From Candidatus Flexifilum affinis (GTDB lineage: Bacteria > Chloroflexota > Anaerolineae > Aggregatilineales > Phototrophicaceae), in NCBI GenBank assembly GCA_016713325.1, contig JADJPJ010000105.1:1-24942 (forward strand): a DNA stretch of 24,942 bases. The letters run 5' to 3'. Below are positions 1 through 7,946 of the stretch, in pieces. Position 1 is the first letter of the stretch. Every line of letters begins with the position of its first letter. The position numbers were made by a program, and so were the translations under genes. The notes beneath the pieces are model-generated. The model saw only the letters and a program-made list of their open reading frames with translations. It had not been told where the DNA came from and did no database searches.

Positions 1-388
1 CGTGACCTTCACCCTGATTGGCGGCAGAGTCATAAGCAGATCGCCCTCGCTAAGGATGACTACCCCCATGCCGAGATGATCGATTTCGACAACTTCTACG
101 GCCAGGAGTCGCGCACGGCCATGCAGCTTCGCGGCGGCGGCACCCTGGTTCTGCTGCCGGATCGGACCAAATCGTTTTTCGCATGCTGGTGACCGGCCGC
201 GAGTTCACTATCCTCGTGACCGCATCCTTCGCATCGAGACGCCGACGAGCTTCCTGGGCAAGACCAACTTCCGGCCGCTGCTCAAGGTGGTCTACCGGGT
301 TGAGGCGGGTGGGGAGGACTCGATGGCCTGGCTGGTGCGTGAGCCACCTCGCTGGCAGGCTGCACTGGAAACGTCTCCGCGCCCCTAG
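1..388 (+). CDS. 3' end of an unidentified protein (GRAM/PH-like tail?), frameshifted
   Basis: The gene enters from the left edge and ends at TAG 386-388. The first 60 codons read in frame 1 (RDLHPDWRQSH, then EMIDFDNFYGQESR and GGGTLVLLPDR) up to a TGA near 190. Similarity continues in shifted frames through MLVTGREFTIL and then ILRIETPTSFLGKTNFRPLL, with LKVVYRVEAGGEDSMAWLVR close to the end. The alternating strand pattern, a GGTLVLLPDR strand and an RILRIETP strand, resembles bacterial GRAM/PH-like beta domains, but this is only an impression. At least two frameshifts (about 185 and 220) break the frame. No start, signal peptide or catalytic motif is visible, and function is unknown. It converges on the minus-strand hydrolase that ends 30 bp downstream. 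Confidence 0.5.
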
Positions 389-417
389 CCATCCATCGCG
401 CCAAACAACAAGGCGCT

Positions 418-1112
418 TCAGGCCAACTCCAGCAGCAGATCGGCCAGCCCACTGGGCGCGGTCACCATGGCGTCATGGCCCGTCGACAGCGGTGGCAGCG
501 CCAACCACGCTCCAACCATTCTTCGCCGGCGCTGTTGGTCCCGCCAGGCCGTGAGGCCTGATGCACCAATCGTGGTGCAGGCCAGCGTCGCCGGGATGGT
601 CACTTCGATCGGTGTTCCCCGGTGGTGAGCAAATGGGGTCAACCGGGGCTGCATCCACCGCCAGTCGGCAGCGTCGACCACGCCGAAGGTCCTGTCGTCC
701 GGGTACAGAACCCAGTCTTCATGCCCTGCCAAACGTGGCGTCATTCCAGGAATGAGCGTACACCTGGGAAAGAGTTCTCTGAAGCTGCGGCCGTCCTGCG
801 GAAGGGAGCCATCCAGGCACACCAGGTGCTTCAGGCGATCGGCGGCTTTCCCGGCAGCGGCCTGCCACGGCGACGCCATAGCTGTGACCACAGAGGACGA
901 CCTCGCGGAGATCCTCCAGATTCAAGCACCTGAAGGACATCGCGCACATGGGTGTTGAAGTCGATCCGCACGTCCCTCAGGTGCGATCGCTCGCCACAGC
1001 CGGTGAGGGTCGGGGTGGGCACCTCGTGACCGGCGGCTTGCAGCAGAGGGCGCACTTTCTTTCAGCACCATCCGCCATGCCACATGCCGTGGACCAACAC
1101 ATAGGTCGCCAT
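418..1112 (-). CDS. alpha/beta hydrolase, frameshifted, with an in-frame TGA
   Basis: This is an alpha/beta-hydrolase-fold protein, probably an esterase or related hydrolase of the salicylate-esterase-like group. ATG at 1112 begins MATYVLVHGMWHGGWC, giving the oxyanion-loop HG motif. The next codon is TGA where the family has Trp, and translation then continues in the same frame with KKVRPLLQAAGHEVPTPTLT. The nucleophile elbow GHSYG (Ser in CGHSYG) lies near 870 in a second frame. The C-terminal half, including the catalytic-His motif STGHDAM, is in a third frame that ends at TGA 418-420. About 231 residues is short but normal for the family. The frameshift near 900 and the W-to-stop change look like sequence errors because both flanks stay conserved. 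Substrate cannot be told. Confidence 0.8.
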
Positions 1113-1321
1113 TGTGAGGACTCGGCGTTGGGTGTCTGCGAGGACGCCGCGACAGGATGGGCATCATCGTTTCTGCTGGCAGAGTATAACGCGCCCGGAA
1201 AAGCACTGACCCGGTGCCGGGTCCGGCATCTGTCTCTGGTTGGTTTTGCTCCGTGCCGGGGACACTTCAATCACTCAGTCCTCAGCACTTTCCACTTTCA
1301 ACTTCTTCTACACTTCTTCTA
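1113..1321. other. intergenic region with ACTCAGTCCTCAG word
   Basis: This roughly 210-bp spacer separates the hydrolase start from the end of the oxidase operon. No convincing gene is seen; the short ORFs here have no family-like sequence. At 1272-1290 it carries the word CACTCAGTCCTCAGCACTTT, which recurs in degenerate form in other spacers (see the separate finding), followed by a pyrimidine-rich run to 1322. No clear terminator hairpin for the oxidase operon could be found here. Confidence 0.5.
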
Positions 1322-1663
1322 TTACCCGCCGAGCAGTACGCTGGCCAGGAACAGGGTGCCCACCGTCACGAGGATGACCAGGACGATCAGGATCAGCGCG
1401 TGCAGCCGGTTGTCCTCACTCGCAGTGCATGTAGTACCACACCACCAGCGCCGCCTTGAAGACCGAGAGCAGGATCAGCAGCGCCGCTCCCCAGCCAGCC
1501 GTCTGGCAGTTCGGCGATGATACTCGATGATCGTGACGACCGTCAGAATGCCAAAGATCCGTGTAGATCGGGAAGGGGAAGGTGCGCCCCAGAAACACCG
1601 ACGTATCGCCAGCGCTTCTGCGGCGTGGCCGCCTGCTGCGTGCACTTCTGGCGTGTGCGTCAT
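1322..1663 (-). CDS. ctaF: cytochrome c oxidase subunit IV (CtaF/COX4-like), frameshifted
   Basis: This is the small accessory subunit IV of a bacterial caa3-type oxidase, an inner-membrane protein that stabilises the complex. The N-terminus is MTHTPEVHAAGG. A first helix, broken by a frameshift near 1590, spans PFPIYT and the ILTVVTIIEY region. A second holds LLILLSVFKAALVVWYYMHC, and after a further shift near 1425 a third reads LILIVLVILVTVGTLFLASV, ending LLGG at TAA 1322-1324. The FKAALVVWYYMH motif is the hallmark of the COX4 pro family (which has KA..V..FFMHL). An alternative ATG at 1677 (MATEG) has a better purine-rich upstream stretch but needs another frameshift. It is the last gene of the operon, 60 bp after subunit III. 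Confidence 0.75.
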
Positions 1664-1722
1664 CCTTCAGTTGCCATGCTCATCTCTCTTCAGACCAACC
1701 AACCAACCACACCGGGCGACCG

Positions 1723-2344
1723 CTAGATCAGGTAGATGACGGTGAACAGGACGATCCAGACCACGTCGACGAAATGCCAGTACAGACCGAAGATCTCGAC
1801 ACCCAGACTGCTCTGGCGAGTAACCGCCACGCCGGGCGTGGTTGACCACCAGCAGCGCCAGAATCACGCCGATAATCACGTGCGCGCCGTGGAAGGCCGT
1901 CGGAGCGTGAAGCGCGTGCCGAAAGTGTCGCTGGAGATCCGTGATGCCTTCATGCGCCAGCGTCCAGTATTCAACGTACTGGAGGCCGACGAAGATCACG
2001 CCGAACAGGGCAGTCAGACGTCAGCGCATCAGACCCTGCTGGGTTGCCCTTGCGAGCTCCTGCAGGCCCATGACCATCGCCCAGCTGCTGGCCAGCAGCA
2101 GGAAGGTGTTGATCGCCACCAGCAGCACGCCGGCAGTCTCGTGAACTTCCTTGATGCGCTGGGAATTCAGCCGGTACAGAATGAAGGCCGCGATCAGCAC
2201 CGAGAAGAGGACCACTTCCGAGCCGAGGTACAGCCAGACGGCCGTCTTCCGGTTGTCGGCGCGCTGCGCCGGCGTAAAGCGATCGTGGCCGTGCGACTCT
2301 TCGGCGTCGTGCGTGCTCTTAATCGTCATATCCGTCATAAGCAA
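1723..2344 (-). CDS. ctaE: cytochrome c oxidase subunit III, frameshifted
   Basis: This is heme-copper oxidase subunit III, a polytopic inner-membrane protein of the terminal oxidase. The N-terminus is hydrophilic and His/Glu-rich (EESHGHDRF). Then come helices with [16 protein letters not shown] (the SE..FF..LF.A signature), [50 protein letters not shown] (the FHG.HV.IG motif) and finally [19 protein letters not shown], the classic WHFVD..W C-terminus, ending at TAG 1723-1725. Frameshifts lie near 2010, 1925 and 1800. The start may be ATG 2344 or 2338. About 207 residues is typical of bacterial subunit III with five helices. A second subunit III-like gene lies upstream in the same operon. 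Confidence 0.9.
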
Positions 2345-2401
2345 CCCCCGTTGCGGCGCATCTGCGGCGTGCGCCGGTCAAACCATCCGTGGTAAGCATT
2401 T

Positions 2402-3128
2402 TTACTGGAGCGCGCCAGGCACACGGCGCAGCAGTCGGGCGATGAACCGCGCGATCTGCCCCAGCACCCGCAGGACCAGCGAAGGCCGCAGCAGGATGAA
2501 GGTGATGACCAGGGCATTGACCAGCGACAGCACCACAAGCTGCATTTCCGGGCTGGGAAGATCAGGTTCAGGCCCGGCAGATCGGGCTGCGGCATGATTA
2601 GGCCGATGGCGACGTAGTAGAAGAGCAGGTACAGGACGACGAACACGGCGGCGAACAGCGCCAGAGTGCCCAGACGGCGCACGGTTGTCGGTCCGGCCTG
2701 CGCGGCAGGCTCGACCTCGACGGTGGCCGCTTCGGTCGCCGCCAGGTGCGCTGGCTGCCCTCACTCTTCGCCTCGACCACGCCCCTGGGCAGCTTGTTGA
2801 GCACCCAGGCGAGGCCGCCGGCGACCGCCAGAAGCGACAGGAACATGGCGATAATGATGATGAGCAGGAAGACGAGCTGGCTGACCAGGACGGTCTGCCC
2901 GCCGATCTGCATCTCGACCATGCCGACCTGGACCATCGAGGCTTCGGGAACGGCTGTGGTGATCAGCGTCGGGCCGCCTGGAATAGTGGCCAGGGCGAAC
3001 AGGACAATGGTGGCGATCAGCAGGAGGGTGACGAGCTGCCAGGTGACGCCCATGAGCATGCGCGACGGTTCCGCCGCGTCGCTGGACCTGGCATGAGCGG
3101 ATTCCGCTTCTTCACCATGGACGCTCAT
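2402..3128 (-). CDS. oxidase-operon membrane protein, unknown function, frameshifted
   Basis: I do not recognise a named family. The ATG at 3128 overlaps the stop of the upstream small gene (ATGA), which decides this start. The protein begins MSVHGEEAESAHARSS and has a first helix (WQLVTLLLIATIVLFALATI). An exported stretch with GGPTLITTAVPEASMVQVG follows, then a second helix (VSQLVFLLIIIIAMFLSLLA), a charged linker (PRGVVEAKSEGSQ), and a third helix after a frameshift near 2750 (LALFAAVFVVLYLLFYYVA). The exported segment PQPDLPGLNLIFP is followed by a fourth helix (VVLSLVNALVITFILLRPSL). It ends in an amphipathic Arg-rich tail (RFIARLLRRVPGALQ) at TAA 2402-2404. About 242 residues. Its position between oxidase subunits suggests an assembly or accessory role; that is inference. 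Confidence 0.7.
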
Positions 3129-3315
3129 GGATGGGTCGAAGGCGCCCATCCCCACACGAAGAAGCCCGCCGTCGTGAACGCCGCGAGGCTCATGCCGACG
3201 CCGGTGTCCCACAAGGAGTCAGCCCCTGCAAGCCACGAATGATGATGACGACAAGCGAGCCGACGAGGAAACCGAGTAGTGACATCGGGATCGCGCGGCT
3301 CAAGCCAGGCTGCAT
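3125..3315 (-). CDS. small two-helix membrane protein in oxidase operon
   Basis: The ATG at 3315 sits 10 nt after AGGAGG, a strong ribosome binding site on the minus strand. The product (about 63 residues) begins MQPGLSRAIPMSLLGFLVGS with a hydrophobic helix continuing VVIIIRGLQGL. After a frameshift near 3220 it reads WDTGVGMSLAAFTTAGFFVW and stops at TGA 3125-3127. That stop overlaps the next start as ATGA, so the two genes are probably translationally coupled. I do not recognise the family. Small single- or double-helix subunits are common in bacterial heme-copper oxidases, so a minor-subunit role is plausible but not shown. Confidence 0.6.
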
Positions 3316-3463
3316 AATGACCGTCCCTCCTGCAAAAAGCGGCGTGAGAACCACGCCAGTCTTCCAAAAGTGCCGAATGCTGAGGTCTGAGTACTGAGTC
3401 GTGAACGGTTCGCCCGCCAGGGGCGTCCACTTCACTCGGTCCTCAAGCCCCGCACCTTGATGC

Positions 3464-4013
3464 CTAAATCACGTACAACACCACGTAGAAAAGGATCCAC
3501 GCGACCACAACAAAATACCACAACTTGGCCGCCCCTTCCACTGCCCAGTGATCGGCGGCGGAGTAGACGTTGTCGGCTGAACGCCGGTACACGTGCCACA
3601 TGATCCACCCGATGACCAGGGCGTGCACGGCGTGGAAGGCCGTCATGACGCGGAACAGGGTGCCGTACTGCTCGCTGAATGGCACGATCGCCCATTCAGG
3701 CCATGACCACAATGAAGGCCGCGCCGAGCACCAGCGCAATCAGCCAGTTCTGCCGCAGCGCCGCGTTCTGATCGACGCGAATGGCGTTCAGCCCGCGCCA
3801 GGCGAAGACGCCGCTGACGATCAACCCGACCGTGGCCAGCGTCGGCAGCACCCGGTCCAGGGGGGCGACCCCTTCGGGCGGCCATGACGCAAAGTTGGAG
3901 CGGATCTGCACGTTGACCAGCATCAGACAGACGAACACCATGATCCAACTGATCTGGAAGATGAACAGACCCGTTCGCCGGTTGGCGAGGGCCATGCGCT
4001 CCTCGCGGGTCAT
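3464..4013 (-). CDS. subunit III-like heme-copper oxidase protein, frameshifted
   Basis: This is a polytopic inner-membrane protein of the heme-copper oxidase subunit III family, the first of two in this operon. It starts MTREERMALANRRTGLFIF at 4013. Helices run through ISWIMVFVCLMLVNVQIRS, LATVGLIVSGVFAWRGLNA, WLIALVLGAAFIVVMA, then after a frameshift near 3700 MTAFHAVHALVIGWIMWHVY (FHA.H...G, matching the FHG.HV.IG motif of subunit III). The end is WYFVVVAWILFYVVLYVI (matching WHFVD..W..L), with the stop at TAG 3464-3466. About 183 residues. It lies 137 bp after ctaD. Because the canonical WHFVD has become WYFVV, this copy is more divergent than the one at 1723-2344. Confidence 0.75.
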
Positions 4014-4043
4014 TGTCCCGACTCAGTCATCCTGCATTCCAAT

Positions 4044-4142
4044 ACAACTCAGTCCAGAGAGAGATGAGAGACGAGAAACGAGAGATGAGACAACCACAGT
4101 TGACCAGTCCCTTCTCATTTCTCATCCCTCATCTCTCATCAC
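4044..4142. repeat. imperfect GATGAGA/TCTCATC inverted repeat in ctaD downstream spacer
   Basis: The spacer between ctaD and the next operon gene holds a purine tract of GATGAGA/GACGAGA units (about 4059-4091) and, after about 20 bp, a pyrimidine tract of TCTCATT/TCTCATC units (about 4114-4142). The tracts are close reverse complements and could form a long imperfect hairpin in mRNA. It could stabilise the upstream ctaDC message or attenuate downstream genes. No T-run follows on the minus strand, so it is not a classical terminator. Confidence 0.6.
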
Positions 4143-4150
4143 TTTTCTTT

Positions 4151-5854
4151 TCAGTCTCCCGCCGCGGGGGCTGGCGCAGCGCCCTGCGCAGGCGCGTCCA
4201 CGTCCTCGGCCTTGCCGTAACGGCGCTCTAGGTCTTCCAGGTAGTAGAAGGCGGCTTCGGTGCCGTAGCCGTATGGGTCCTTGAAGGGGACCGGGTCGCC
4301 GTAGAAGTTGCTGGCCGGCGGCGGCGAGGTCGTCGCCCACTCCATGGTCAGCGCGCGCCACGGGTTCGCGCTGGCGCGACGGCCGCGGACGAGGCTCACG
4401 ACCATGTTGTAGAGCAGCACGAAGGTGGAGATGCCGAGCACGAAGGCCGCCAGGCTGATCACCACGTTCCAGGACTGGAATTCCGGCGCGTACACCGCGA
4501 CGCGGCGCGGCATGCCCAGCATGCCGACCATGTGCTGCGGGAAGAAGGTGAAGAAGAAGCCGATGTAGGTCAGCGCGAAGTGGATCTTGCCCAGACGTTC
4601 GTCCAGCATGCGGCCGGTGATTTTCGGCCACCAGTGGTAGATGCCGGCGTAGATGGCGAAGACCGAACCGCCGTACAGCACGAAGTGGAAGTGGCTGACG
4701 ACGAAGTAGGTGTCGTGGACGTGAATGTCGAACGGCACCGAGGCCAGCATGACGCCGCTGAGGCCGCCGATGATGAACATCGACAGAAAGCCCAGCCCGA
4801 ACAGCATCGCCGAGCGGAAGTGGATCTTGCCGCCCCAGATGGTGCCCAGCCAGCTAAAGATCTTGATGCCTGTCGGCACGGCGATGATCATCGACGCGAT
4901 CATGAAGGGATGCGCAGCGCTGGCGTCAGGCTGGTGAACATATGATGCGCCCAGACTGTGAAGCCGATCAGCGCCATGCCCATGCTGGACAGCGCGATGG
5001 CGCGGTAGCCAAAGACCGGCTTGCGCGCGTGCACCGACAGCACTTCGCTGAGGATGCCGAAGCCCGGCAGGACCATGATGTACACTGCTGGGTGGCTGTA
5101 GAACCAGAAGACGTTCTGCCACAGCAGCACGTCACCGCCGCGCGAGGGGTCGAAGAAGGCGGTGCCGGCCACGCGGTCAAGGATCAGCAGGGTCAGCGCG
5201 CCCGCCAGGAAGGGAGTGGCCATGACGATGATGATCGAGGTCGCCAGAATGGCCCAGACGAACAGGGGCATCTTGAAGTAGCCCATGCCTTCGGGGCGCA
5301 TGTTCTTGATGGTGACGATGAAGTTGATCGCGCCCAGGATCGAGCTGATGCCGGCGAGGTGCAGCGACAGCGCCCACAGGGTCTGGCCGTCCATGCTGTA
5401 GAGCGTGGACAGTGGAGGATAGCTCGTCAGCCGGCTTCCGCCTGCCCGGCGAAGTAGCCGAGGAACATCAGCAGCGCCGATGGCGGCAGCAGCCAGAAGG
5501 CGAAGGCGTTCAGCCACGGGAAGGCCATATCCTTCGCGCCCAGCATGAGCGGGACGAGATAGTTGCCGAAACCGGCCATCATCGGGATGATCCACACGAA
5601 GATCATCACCGAACCGTGCAGCGTGAAGAGCTGGTTGTAGGCCTGTCCGTCGGCAGCAAAGTCGAGCGCCGGGTCAGCAGTTCCCAGCGGATGAGCATGG
5701 CCAGCGTGCCGCCGAAGATGAAGCCGAACAGGGCCAGGGCCATGTACTGGACGCCGATGATCTTGTGATCGACGCTCCAGCGCAGATAGTCCGCGACGCG
5801 CAGGCTTCGCGGGCTCAGGTCAAGACCGGGTAAGGGTCTGGAAATGGTTGCCAT
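4151..5854 (-). CDS. ctaD: cytochrome c oxidase subunit I, A2 type, frameshifted
   Basis: This is the catalytic subunit of an aa3/caa3 oxidase: it reduces O2 to water at heme a3-CuB and pumps protons. It begins [15 protein letters not shown] and has the early helix [20 protein letters not shown], then [20 protein letters not shown]. The helix VI motif is [17 protein letters not shown], carrying a CuB His and the cross-linked Tyr. YSHPAV replaces the usual GHPEV, so the D-channel Glu is absent, which defines the A2 subgroup (as in Thermus caa3). The other CuB His pair is in VWAHHMF, and the heme a and a3 His residues are in [16 protein letters not shown]. The C-terminus is Ala/Pro-rich ([10 protein letters not shown]) with the stop at TGA 4151-4153. 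About 568 residues, a normal length. Frameshifts lie near 5675, 5430 and 4915. It starts 24 bp after ctaC ends. Confidence 0.95.
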
Positions 5855-5878
5855 GGGTCAATTTGCTCCCGTCAACAA

Positions 5879-7096
5879 TTACTGGGTCTGCGTCAGCAAG
5901 AACTCGATGATTGCGTTCAGGTCTTCTTCCGGCATGTAGTTCGGCTCGCTCGGCTCGTCGTTGAACTGAGGCATGAGGTTGCCGTAGCCTGGAACCAGAT
6001 AGACGCCCGGATTGCGAATGGAAGTGTGCAGGTATTCCAGGGCGGTCTGACCGGCCACGCGCGTGTTGGCGCGGGTGCCGATGTTGTTCAGGTTCGGACC
6101 GATGTTGCCCACCCAGTTCATATCGGTGAGCGCGTGGCAGGTGGCGCAGGGGTATGCTCCGCTCTCCAGAAGCTGCCGGCCGCGTTCGACCGGGTCTTCC
6201 GGCGGGAAGAGCACCTTCACCGCCTCCACATCGTAGAACTCCTCCAGGTACGTCTGCTCATCGGGGTGGACGACCAGCCACGCGCCGCGCAGCTCGACCT
6301 CGCCCCCGCCGAGCAGGATGGTCGTCCCGGCCATATCGCCGTGGCCCGCGCCGCGCAGAGTTCGGCGCAGACGATGCAGTAGGTGCCCGCCTCGATGGGC
6401 GTGAAGGTGATCGACGTCTCACGGCCGGGGAGCGCGTCCTGCTTGATACGCATCGCCCGGAATCAGAAGGCGTGATTGACATCCTCAGATCTGATCTTGG
6501 CCTCGACCTGCTGGCCAACCCAGGTGTGAAGCTGCTGATTGCTGAAACGCAGCCCTCCCTCGGAGGTGAGCGCCGTGCGAACTGGCTCTTCGAGCATGTC
6601 GATCGAGACATCCGGCGGCAGGGTCTCCGGGGTGATGGCGTAGTTGAACGACCATGCGTAGCGCTGTGCGACCACGCCGACGTCCTGGTTGTCCGCGCGC
6701 ACGGTGCGGATGCTGGTCCAGACCTGGGAAGCTGTGAATCGTCAGGATGATGACGATCACCGCCGGGATGAGGGTCCAGACGATTTCCAGGGTGGAGTTG
6801 CCGTGAATCGGCGGACCATCGGACCGGTCGCCAGGTTTGGCCCGGTAGGCGATGATCGAGTACACCAGGGCGCCGATCACCAACAGGAAGATAGCGCCAC
6901 CGATCACCAGCATGAACCGGAACAGGCTATCAACCTGCTGCGATTCTGCGGACGCTTGTACTGGCAAAACGAGTGGGGCAAGCGTGCCTATCAGGAGACC
7001 ACCGAAGATGATCCCCAGAGCACCTGCGATGATCCAGATGATGGACAGCGATTGTCCGCCCGACTGCCGACTGTTTGGATTGACGTTAACGCCCAT
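5879..7096 (-). CDS. ctaC: cytochrome c oxidase subunit II fused to cytochrome c (caa3), frameshifted
   Basis: This subunit takes electrons from soluble cytochrome c or an equivalent and passes them through heme c and CuA to subunit I. ATG 7096 follows GGAAG by 6 nt. An N-terminal helix (LSIIWIIAGALGIIFGGLLI) and a second (FMLVIGGAIFLLVIGALVYS) precede NSTLEIVWTLIPAVIVII, the subunit II helix 2 signature. The CuA cupredoxin domain holds FTPIEAGTYCIVCAELC, and after a frameshift GDMAG, giving the C..C..H..M ligand set. The extra C-terminal domain has the heme c motif CATCH and an axial-Met candidate in GNLMPQF, ending at TAA 5879-5881. About 406 residues. Frameshifts lie near 6725, 6465 and 6345. 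First gene of the operon. Confidence 0.93.
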
Positions 7097-7381
7097 TCAC
7101 CGCTTCCAGAGTACCTTAAGGACGAAAGCAATGGTTGCCAGTGCGAATGCATGGCATTTGACCCAGTTTGTTCATTTTTACACAAGCTGTAACTTTGATT
7201 TACCAAGTTCAATTGCAATAGCAAGCGAGTTCAGTAACAAATCTGAGTGAGTGAGTGATGAATAAAAGCGACCCTGTTCGTGGAAAATCGCGATGTGCGG
7301 TCCTTGTTCGTGCAATTCTGACAAACGTCCGCGCCGGTGGCGTAAAATGGGGGTTGATACCAGGCACCGGAGGTCTCACGA
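7097..7381. promoter_or_regulatory. divergent intergenic region, ctaC / Nudix
   Basis: This 285-bp AT-richer spacer lies between the divergently oriented ctaC and Nudix genes and must hold the oxidase operon promoter. I see no perfect -35/-10 pair for the minus strand. For the plus strand, TAAAAT at about 7343-7348 is a fair -10, with CTGACA about 19 bp upstream as a weak -35. No gene or hairpin terminator was found inside. Confidence 0.35.
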
Positions 7382-7842
7382 ATGCCCAGGGCGCCCTTTC
7401 AGGTTGCGATCTACCCCTTTCGCCGGCGAGATCGCGGGGATTGGGAGTGGGGTATGCGTTGTTCCGGCGGGCCGATGAAGGTTACTGGCAGCCGATTGCC
7501 GGCGGTGGAGAAGACGACGAGACTCCTGAAGAAGCCGCCCGGCGGGAGGCTATGGAGGAGGCACACCTTCCGCCGGATGGTGCTTACGCTGCCTTGCAGA
7601 CGATGACCTATGTGCCCACCACCTACTTCAAGGCGCAAGACTCGTGGGGCGACCAGATCGTCGTCATTCCGCTGCACTACTTCGCTGTCCACGCCGGCAG
7701 CCAAGAGCTGGTTCTCTCCCACGAACATTCCGAATGCCGGTGGGTGAGCTTCGAAGCGGCGCGCGATTTGCTGCGCTGGGACAGCGACAGGACGGCGCTC
7801 TGGGAACTGGATCAGCGGCTGCGCAGGAAGCTGCTCCGGTAA
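7382..7842 (+). CDS. Nudix hydrolase, frameshifted
   Basis: A Nudix-family pyrophosphohydrolase cleaves a nucleoside diphosphate linked to another moiety (X) in the cytoplasm. The start ATG 7382 follows CGGAGG by 8 nt and gives MPRAPFQVAIYPFRRR. A frameshift near 7450 leads to YALFRRADEGYWQPIAGG. The Nudix box is GGGEDDETPEEAARREAMEE, fitting G-x5-E-x7-RE-x-x-EE; the usual Gly after EE is replaced (AHL). The rest reads VVIPLHYFAVHAG and ECRWVSFEAARDLL to TAA 7840-7842. About 153 residues. The pattern (YWQPIAGGGE..ET, DQIVVIPLHYFA) resembles dATP/dihydroneopterin triphosphate pyrophosphatase-like Nudix proteins, but the substrate is not established. Confidence 0.88.
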
Positions 7843-7946
7843 AATCCCCTCGGGCCACATTACGATTCGTCGCTCAATTCGCAATCGGAGGGGGCGCAAA
7901 ATCGGCGTACACTGAAGACAGTGCTGCATTCATAGCGAGGAACGCC

